From the NCBI GenBank assembly GCA_022568115.1, contig JADFFP010000083.1, positions 1 through 5,969 on the forward strand: 5,969 bases of DNA, read 5' to 3'. Source of the stretch: Pseudomonadota bacterium (GTDB lineage: Bacteria; Pseudomonadota; Alphaproteobacteria; Sphingomonadales; SMXR01). Positions 5,668 to 5,969 of this stretch are shown one piece after another (position 1 is the first letter of the stretch; every line of letters starts with the position of its first letter). The notes beneath the pieces were generated by a model, which was given only the letters and a program-made list of their open reading frames with translations, had not been told where the DNA came from and did no database searches. Position numbers and translations under genes: made by a program.

Positions 5668-5969
5668 AATCCTTTAGCAGTTTATCGACAAACGCTGGAA
5701 CAATTTTTGTCGCCTTGCCGTAATGGGTCTCGGCGAACAGGGATTGCCCCTCCGAGGGATCAAGGTTCAACTCGACACTGTGGGCCTTGCCCATGCTCCT
5801 GATCATGGAAATAAAGCCCGCCGCCGGGTATACAGCCCCTGAGGTCCCGATCGAGACAAATAGATCGGCGGTATAAAGCGCCACTTCTATCTCTTCCATG
5901 TGAAAAGGCACTTCATTGAACCACACGATGTGCGGGCGAAGCGCTGGTTTTGCCTGGCAACTGGGGCAG
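5666..5969 (-). CDS. cobB: CobB-type NAD-dependent protein deacylase (sirtuin), C-terminal 100 residues only
   Basis: The frame is open from the right edge to TAG at 5666-5668; the N-terminal half, including the catalytic His and the first zinc cysteine pair, lies outside the window. Visible first is CPSC, a cysteine pair of the structural zinc site. It is followed by LRPHIVWFNEVP, then ALYTADLFVSIGTSGAVYPA with the NAD-contacting GTSG. Next come the SVELNLDPSEG block and an end, PAFVDKLLKD, very like the E. coli CobB C-terminus. The family removes acetyl, succinyl and related groups from lysines using NAD, releasing nicotinamide and O-acyl-ADP-ribose. The usual FGE triplet of the substrate cleft reads FNE here. 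A GTG at 5926 is in frame but is an internal Val, since homology continues upstream of it to the edge. It is probably in one operon with the dehydratase gene downstream. Confidence 0.93.
   Translation of the reverse strand, partial: CPSCQAKPALRPHIVWFNEVPFHMEEIEVALYTADLFVSIGTSGAVYPAAGFISMIRSMGKAHSVELNLDPSEGQSLFAETHYGKATKIVPAFVDKLLKD

Noticed and set aside
1..5969. Search by eye for tRNA, rRNA, CRISPR repeats, insertion-sequence ends, phage genes or toxin-antitoxin pairs.
   Set aside because: None seen. Coding density is high and every gap is under 150 nt, the largest being 2906-3049.

Overview
The window reads as an ordinary, densely packed stretch of an alphaproteobacterial chromosome, mid-50s % G+C over most of its length. 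I place it there from protein features. The IalB-family secreted protein is typical of alphaproteobacteria. The SpoU-family methyltransferase starts MRGYF-like and has an alphaproteobacterial layout, and RlmN ends in an [14 protein letters not shown] C-terminus. Genus cannot be told from the sequence alone. Nothing here looks like a phage, transposon, CRISPR array, RNA gene or defence island.

Layout: positions 1-2905 hold four minus-strand genes with almost no space between them. In transcription order they are a TrmH/SpoU-family RNA methyltransferase, an exported IalB-family protein (23-nt gap), rlmN (1-nt gap), and a 2-oxoglutarate/Fe(II) oxygenase that overlaps rlmN by ATGA and runs off the left edge. 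A plausible promoter lies just upstream of the first gene. After a short divergent intergenic region (2906-3049), the plus strand carries scoA and scoB, the two subunits of succinyl-CoA:3-ketoacid CoA-transferase. A ten-helix EamA/DMT-type transporter follows 36 nt after scoB. The plus-strand unit meets a convergent minus-strand pair: pterin-4a-carbinolamine dehydratase, preceded in transcription order by the C-terminal 100 residues of a CobB-type sirtuin cut by the right edge.

How the genes fit together: the left operon groups two RNA-modifying enzymes with a Tpa1/prolyl-hydroxylase-like oxygenase. Related oxygenases in other organisms hydroxylate translation proteins, so a translation-modification theme is a reasonable hypothesis, but it is an inference. 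The scoAB pair activates acetoacetate or other 3-ketoacids with CoA from succinyl-CoA. The transporter may be co-transcribed with it, but its substrate is unknown. The right-hand pair combines pterin cofactor recycling with NAD-dependent protein deacylation.

The most interesting item is the oxygenase. It is translationally coupled to rlmN but has a clearly lower G+C content (about 47% by hand count). I did not find a convincing wholly new system.
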